Of a DNA stretch of 9,413 nt, positions 6,217-9,413 are shown in pieces (the stretch's first letter is position 1; every line of letters begins with the position of its first letter). The stretch spans positions 1 through 9,413 of the forward strand of contig PBMJ01000015.1 of the NCBI GenBank assembly GCA_002722525.1. The letters are read 5' to 3'. The translations under genes and the position numbers were made by a program. The notes beneath the pieces were generated by a model. It was not told the origin of the DNA. It worked only from the letters and a program-made list of their open reading frames with translations, and did no database searches. The stretch comes from Acidimicrobiaceae bacterium (lineage in GTDB: Bacteria > Actinomycetota > Acidimicrobiia > Acidimicrobiales > UBA8592).

Positions 6217-6753
6217 TTAGGATTCGTATTGGACCCAAGCTTGTCGCCGGATTTCATAAATAGCGATTGAAGCAGCAACCGAAACATTCAATGAACCAAT
6301 CTTTCCTAACTGAGGGATATAGGAAATTGATTCACATTCTTTGAGTATCTTTGGCTCTATCCCTCGATCTTCATGGCCGATGACAAAACAAATATTACCG
6401 CTCAGGTCAATATCGAAGATCGGAAGCGAATCGGTCGCAAGTTCAAGAGCGACGATAGTGTACCCTTCAGATCTAGCTTCAATGATGGCTTCACTAGGAG
6501 TATCAATTTCTTTCCACTCTATGTAGCGTTCAGAACCTAATGCAGTTTTCCCTACTTTAGAATTATCGGGAGTAGTAGCGTTAGAAGTGAACCAGATGTG
6601 GTCTACCCGTTCGGCTGCTGCTGATCGGAGGATAGAACCGATATTGTATGGTCCTTGAACCCCACAGATGATAATGGCCAATTTCCCACGCGGTTTTTTC
6701 CGCCATTCTCTATGGAGTCTTTTTAATTCGGTTCCAGATAAATTTTGGCTCAT
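6217..6753 (-). CDS. SpoU/TrmH-family RNA 2'-O-methyltransferase
   Basis: SPOUT-fold enzyme that transfers methyl from S-adenosylmethionine to a ribose 2'-OH in tRNA or rRNA. The three family motifs are in order: motif 1 GPYNIGSILRSA (34-45) with Asn37 and catalytic-type Arg43; motif 2 FVIGHEDRGI (123-132) with Glu128; and motif 3 IPQLGKIGSLNVSVAASIAIYE (146-167) with the SLNVSVA knot segment. Its 178 residues amount to a bare catalytic domain with a short basic N-terminal helix (about 9-24) and no separate substrate-binding domain, as in TrmH-type members. The exact target cannot be read from sequence; a tRNA Gm or rRNA ribose site are both possible. Its ATG overlaps the stop of the upstream methyltransferase by four bases (ATGA), so the two are translationally coupled. 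It converges on priA with a 4-base gap and no hairpin terminator. Confidence 0.88.
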   Translation of the reverse strand: MSQNLSGTELKRLHREWRKKPRGKLAIIICGVQGPYNIGSILRSAAAERVDHIWFTSNATTPDNSKVGKTALGSERYIEWKEIDTPSEAIIEARSEGYTIVALELATDSLPIFDIDLSGNICFVIGHEDRGIEPKILKECESISYIPQLGKIGSLNVSVAASIAIYEIRRQAWVQYES

Positions 6754-7346
6754 TTTACTGTGACCTTAAGTAGTCGGTATCCAGATTTACTAGACAGTCT
6801 CTGAACGTTATAGCTAACTTTATCTAACCATTTTGAAAGGCTGTCAGCTCCCAAGTGTTTCTGCACAACCAAAATCGCTTCTCCATCATCAGATAATCTT
6901 TGTAGCCATAGGTCCAGCATTGTGTAAAGCTTAGATTTACCGATGCGAATCGGAGGGTTTGACCAGATCAGATCAAAGCGTATGGACTCATCGATATCGT
7001 CAGGGTGTTCAACGTTTACTCCAAATTTTCCTACATTCTCTATGGTTAATGAGCGTGCGCGAGAGTTGATATCCGTTGCCCATATCTGAGCCTCTGGAAA
7101 GCGTTGGCAAAGGGTCCTAGCAATTGGGCCATACCCGCATCCGAGATCCAGAGCAGTCTTCACGGTTCCATCTGGTAGTGGGGCGTGCTGGAGGAGGTAT
7201 TTTGTGCCGGGGTCAATTCTCTTTGAAGAAAAGACACCGTTACTAGTTCTTAAAGTCGCTGTAAGGTCTGGGAGGACAAGATCAACCGTGAAATTCTCTG
7301 ATGGGACAGTAGGGTCTTCATCAAAATAATGTGACTGGGAATCCAT
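6750..7346 (-). CDS. RsmC-like class I (small-domain) methyltransferase
   Basis: Rossmann-fold S-adenosylmethionine-dependent methyltransferase of the MTS/RsmC type, in which relatives make N2-methylguanine in 16S rRNA. Motif I is ALDLGCGYGP (65-74), the acidic Asp92 lies in ATDIN, and the amino-methylating catalytic motif is SNPP (129-132) followed by IRIGK. The N-terminal part has the GVFSSKRIDPGTKYLL segment (37-52) common in this family. Only one methyltransferase domain is present, against two in E. coli RsmC, so target identity is inferred and 16S rRNA G1207 is only the best guess. The frame can be extended to a TTG at 7370, but ATG 7346 gives 198 residues starting MDSQSHYFDEDPTV and is preceded by a TANNNT hexamer at leaderless spacing, so I chose it. 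It overlaps the SpoU gene by 4 bases and is divergent from def. Confidence 0.82.
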   Translation of the reverse strand: MDSQSHYFDEDPTVPSENFTVDLVLPDLTATLRTSNGVFSSKRIDPGTKYLLQHAPLPDGTVKTALDLGCGYGPIARTLCQRFPEAQIWATDINSRARSLTIENVGKFGVNVEHPDDIDESIRFDLIWSNPPIRIGKSKLYTMLDLWLQRLSDDGEAILVVQKHLGADSLSKWLDKVSYNVQRLSSKSGYRLLKVTVK

Positions 7347-7353
7347 GTAAGAA

Positions 7354-7359
7354 ACGCTA
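7354..7359 (-). promoter_or_regulatory. Putative -10 element for a leaderless methyltransferase transcript
   Basis: On the minus strand TAGCGT (TANNNT pattern) ends 7 bases before the ATG at 7346, so transcription would start at or near that codon. No Shine-Dalgarno lies at a working distance from this ATG. No clear -35 is seen. The hexamer is weak by itself. Confidence 0.4.
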
Positions 7360-7386
7360 CATGCTCCCAACCTTCGTGTGCTGCTA

Positions 7387-7392
7387 TATCCT
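7387..7392 (+). promoter_or_regulatory. Putative -10 element for a leaderless def transcript
   Basis: TATCCT (TANNNT pattern) ends 6 bases before the ATG at 7399, exactly the spacing seen upstream of mihF. With the opposing element at 7354-7359 it forms a compact divergent promoter inside the 52-base gap between the two start codons. This favours ATG 7399 over the GTG at 7378, which lies upstream of the hexamer. Confidence 0.45.
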
Positions 7393-7398
7393 AAGAGA

Positions 7399-7932
7399 AT
7401 GGAATCTTTATCAATTCGTGTGTTTGGTGACCCAGTGTTAAAACGTGTCGCTGAGGACGTTCAAGACATCGATGCTTCATTGGCCTCCTTGTGCGAGCGA
7501 ATGCTTGAAGCAATGTACCAAGCTCCAGGGATTGGGCTAGCTGCTCCTCAAGTTGGCGTAAGTAAAAGGTTCTTTGTTTACGATTATGGTGATGGTCCTA
7601 AGGTTTTGATAAATCCGGAGATAGTTGAGAGCGACGGTGAGTGGGAGTTCGACGAAGGATGTCTCAGCGTTCCGGGATTATCTTGGAACATTGTTCGTCC
7701 TAAGAAAATACATATTGTTGGTTACGGACTGGAAGGCGAAGAGATCTCGATAGAAGCCGACGAACTTGAATCAAGGCTATATCAGCATGAGATGGATCAT
7801 CTCAATGGCAAACTTCTTCTTGATTATCTTGATGATGACCAGAAGAGAGAAGCAAAAAAAATTCTCCGCCAAATGATCATGAGTCACGGAAGGGATGACC
7901 CAGGGGGACCCCAAAGGATCAAATTTCCGTGA
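7399..7932 (+). CDS. def: Peptide deformylase
   Basis: Metalloenzyme that removes the N-formyl group from nascent proteins at the ribosome exit. All three signature motifs are intact: GIGLAAPQVG (44-53), EGCLSVPG (86-93) and QHEMDHLNG (129-137). The metal ligands are Cys88, His130 and His134, and the catalytic Glu is 131. A GTG at 7378 would add seven residues, but ATG 7399 gives the family-typical short N-terminus (MESLSIRVFGDPVL) and fits the leaderless -10 spacing; it yields 177 residues. The C-terminus after about 150 is a charged helix and short tail. The stop TGA overlaps the fmt GTG, so synthesis of the formylating and deformylating enzymes is coupled. Confidence 0.96.
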   Translation: MESLSIRVFGDPVLKRVAEDVQDIDASLASLCERMLEAMYQAPGIGLAAPQVGVSKRFFVYDYGDGPKVLINPEIVESDGEWEFDEGCLSVPGLSWNIVRPKKIHIVGYGLEGEEISIEADELESRLYQHEMDHLNGKLLLDYLDDDQKREAKKILRQMIMSHGRDDPGGPQRIKFP

Positions 7933-8816
7933 CAGGTTCTGGACGGCATATTAGCCGTGTTGCGTATATTGGTACTCCAGCAATCGCTTTGGAGCCACTA
8001 ATAAAATTGACCGAAGCGGGCTACGATATACCGCTTGTCGTTACTGGACGAGACAAAAGAAGAGGTAGGGGGTCTTCCACTTCACCTAGCGCTGTTAAGC
8101 GGGAGGCAGAACGTCTGGGTTTAAATGTTTCAAATGATGTTGATGACCTTCTCTCCATTGATGTTGATCTAGCCATTGTTGTGGCTTTTGGGCAATTGAT
8201 TCCAAAGCGCGTACTTGATCATGTGCAAATGATAAATATCCACTTCTCATTACTTCCTCGATGGCGAGGTGCCGCTCCTTTAGAGAGAGCGATTCTAGCT
8301 GGGGATACAAAAACTGGAGTTTGCATTATGGAACTCGAAGAAACTCTAGATACTGGCGGGATATACCGTTCCGTCGAAATACCAATCGAGCCTACCCAGA
8401 CACTTGAGGAGTTGAAAGCCAAGAGTGTTTCTGAGGGTACGGCTTTGTTGCTCCGATCTCTTAAAGAAGGTCTGGGTAGTCCCACTCCGCAGCTAGGCGA
8501 ACCTTCGTATGCGCATAAGATCTCCAATTCTGAACTTGAAATAAATTGGGGCCTTTCATCCGAAGAAATATTGAGATTGGTTCGACTTGGGAGAGCTTGG
8601 ACTACTGTTTCTGGGAGTAGATTACGTGTGCATTCAGCAAAAATTGGAAGTTTAACTAACTTGGAAGTTGGTCAACGTAAAGGTTTTTCTATCGGTTCAT
8701 TTGATGGAACGATTGAGTTGCTTGAAGTACAACCAGAAGGTAGAAAGAAAATGTCGGCTGTAGATTGGGTTAACGGCCTTTCAGAAAAGACGACCGGATA
8801 CCTCGGAAATGGATAA
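7929..8816 (+). CDS. fmt: Methionyl-tRNA formyltransferase
   Basis: Transfers a formyl group from 10-formyltetrahydrofolate to methionine on initiator tRNA. The N-terminal Rossmann-like domain opens with YIGTPAIALEPL (13-24). The active-site triad is Asn103, His105 and Asp141, within NIHFSLLPRWRGAAP (103-117) and ETLDTGG (138-144). The loop that enters the tRNA acceptor stem corresponds to the basic GRDKRRGRGSS region (about 40-50). The C-terminal OB-like domain carries SYAHKISNSELEINW and ends with the PEGRKKMSAVDWVNG segment. At 295 residues it is slightly shorter than the usual 305-315. GTG 7929 is the start: it overlaps the def stop in a GTGA arrangement, and no alternative lies before the GTP motif. 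Confidence 0.96.
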   Translation: MTGSGRHISRVAYIGTPAIALEPLIKLTEAGYDIPLVVTGRDKRRGRGSSTSPSAVKREAERLGLNVSNDVDDLLSIDVDLAIVVAFGQLIPKRVLDHVQMINIHFSLLPRWRGAAPLERAILAGDTKTGVCIMELEETLDTGGIYRSVEIPIEPTQTLEELKAKSVSEGTALLLRSLKEGLGSPTPQLGEPSYAHKISNSELEINWGLSSEEILRLVRLGRAWTTVSGSRLRVHSAKIGSLTNLEVGQRKGFSIGSFDGTIELLEVQPEGRKKMSAVDWVNGLSEKTTGYLGNG

Positions 8817-9413
8817 GCCCTCTGCCTCTTCTCAAGATGGCGTTGAGGCTCGGAAGGTAGCTATTGATTGTGTTCGTCGAATTGATGAATATGAAAGTTA
8901 TGCAAATATTGTCCTAGTAAATGCGTTCAAGAAATCGAATTTTGAGCAACGAGACAAAAATTTAATCACAGAGATCGTCTATGGTGCTACGAGAATGCAG
9001 CGGGCTTTGGATTGGGCTGTTGACCGGTATCTGATGAAGTCTCCGCCAGCTGCCTTGCGAGCGTCTCTTAGAATTGGGGCATATCAGTTGCTTTATACTC
9101 GCATTCCACCACATGCGGCTGTGAGCACAACGGTTGAAGCCAGTTCAAGAAAAAACAGGGGTGTTGTTAATGCTGTTCTGAGAAGAGTGGCGGAAGGTCT
9201 TCCTATTGAGTGGCCCAATGAAAGCATTCGACTTAGTTATCCCGATTGGATTATTGAACTTGTGGAGTCCGAACAGGGAGTGCGTGAAGGGCAAGAGATG
9301 CTGGAGTATATGAATATTTCTCCTCCGGTAACTGAACGCGCTGATGGGTACATACAGGACCTTTCCTCGCAATGGGTAGTGGAGAACATTGATATTCAGC
9401 CAAAGGAAATGAT
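8809..9413 (+). CDS. rsmB: 16S rRNA m5C967 methyltransferase RsmB (3' end missing)
   Basis: Class I methyltransferase that in E. coli makes 5-methylcytosine 967 in 16S rRNA. The 201 visible codons begin MDKPSASSQDGVEARKVA. They cover the NusB-like N-terminal RNA-binding domain (about 14-145): YANIVLV, KNLITEIVYGATRMQRALDW, RIGAYQLLYTRIPPHAAVSTTVE and the NAVLRRVAEG signature. These are followed by LSYPDWIIEL and MNISPPVT, then GYIQDLSSQWVV, the strand just before the S-adenosylmethionine-binding motif that must lie beyond the edge. The stretch between PPVT and GYIQD is only a few residues, whereas RsmB usually has several dozen there. ATG 8809 overlaps the end of fmt (stop at 8814-8816) in another frame, so the two are coupled. 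The catalytic cysteines are not in the window. Confidence 0.9.
   Translation, partial: MDKPSASSQDGVEARKVAIDCVRRIDEYESYANIVLVNAFKKSNFEQRDKNLITEIVYGATRMQRALDWAVDRYLMKSPPAALRASLRIGAYQLLYTRIPPHAAVSTTVEASSRKNRGVVNAVLRRVAEGLPIEWPNESIRLSYPDWIIELVESEQGVREGQEMLEYMNISPPVTERADGYIQDLSSQWVVENIDIQPKEM

Noticed and set aside
5856..6287. Minus-strand frame of 143 codons across the priA end and the convergent junction
   Set aside because: It is antisense to the conserved C-terminal domain of PriA and to the SpoU stop region; its translation is basic and repetitive-looking with no motif.
7347..7370. TTG start adding eight residues to the RsmC-like methyltransferase
   Set aside because: TTG is a rarer start, the extension is not family-like, and the -10-like hexamer fits ATG 7346.
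7378..7398. GTG start adding seven residues to peptide deformylase
   Set aside because: It lies upstream of the best -10-like hexamer and adds a non-conserved extension; ATG 7399 matches the family N-terminus.
8219..8527. Minus-strand frames within fmt (also 8095-8310)
   Set aside because: They are shadows of the strongly conserved fmt coding sequence, without ribosome-binding sites or recognisable motifs.
9145..9372. Minus-strand frame near the right edge
   Set aside because: The plus strand here encodes the conserved RsmB N-terminal region, which explains the sequence.

Overview
The window is a dense stretch of housekeeping genes from what is most likely an uncultured, relatively AT-rich actinobacterium, probably a marine-type member of Acidimicrobiia or a nearby lineage. 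The evidence is the actinobacterial integration host factor mihF next to gmk and rpoZ, the gene order pyrF-mihF-gmk-rpoZ-coaBC-metK-priA followed by def-fmt-rsmB, a helicase-dead actinobacterial PriA, and a CoaBC with an actinobacterial-looking decarboxylase site. The visibly AT-leaning codon use is unlike cultivated high-GC relatives. The taxonomic placement is inference from gene order and protein motifs.

Layout. Positions 2-6212 (+) carry pyrF (5' end cut by the window edge), mihF, gmk, rpoZ, coaBC, metK and priA with short gaps. Positions 6217-7346 (-) carry two methyltransferase genes that overlap by four bases: an RsmC-like small-domain methyltransferase and, downstream of it, a SpoU/TrmH-family RNA 2'-O-methyltransferase. 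They converge on priA with a 4-base gap. From 7399 the plus strand resumes with def, fmt (GTGA overlap with def) and rsmB (start inside the end of fmt, 3' end cut by the window edge).

How the genes work together. PyrF and Gmk supply pyrimidine and guanine nucleotides. MihF is a nucleoid protein. RpoZ is the RNA polymerase omega subunit. CoaBC makes 4'-phosphopantetheine. MetK makes S-adenosylmethionine, the methyl donor for the three methyltransferases in the same window. Fmt and Def add and remove the formyl group of initiator methionine. RsmB and probably the RsmC-like enzyme modify 16S rRNA. PriA belongs to replication restart but has lost its helicase motifs.

Expression signals. Several starts lack a Shine-Dalgarno sequence. 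Three of them (mihF, def and the divergent methyltransferase) have a TANNNT -10-like hexamer ending 6-7 bases before the ATG, the geometry of leaderless transcripts. rpoZ and coaBC have recognisable Shine-Dalgarno sites. metK lacks one but is linked to coaBC by a 13-codon micro-ORF that overlaps both neighbours.

I see no mobile element, CRISPR array, tRNA, rRNA or wholly new system here. The points most worth a second look are the decayed PriA (no Walker A, a relict DE-HD motif, one zinc ligand replaced), the compact RsmB, the coaBC-metK micro-ORF, the leaderless promoter pair, and the inverted methyltransferase pair that splits priA from def-fmt.
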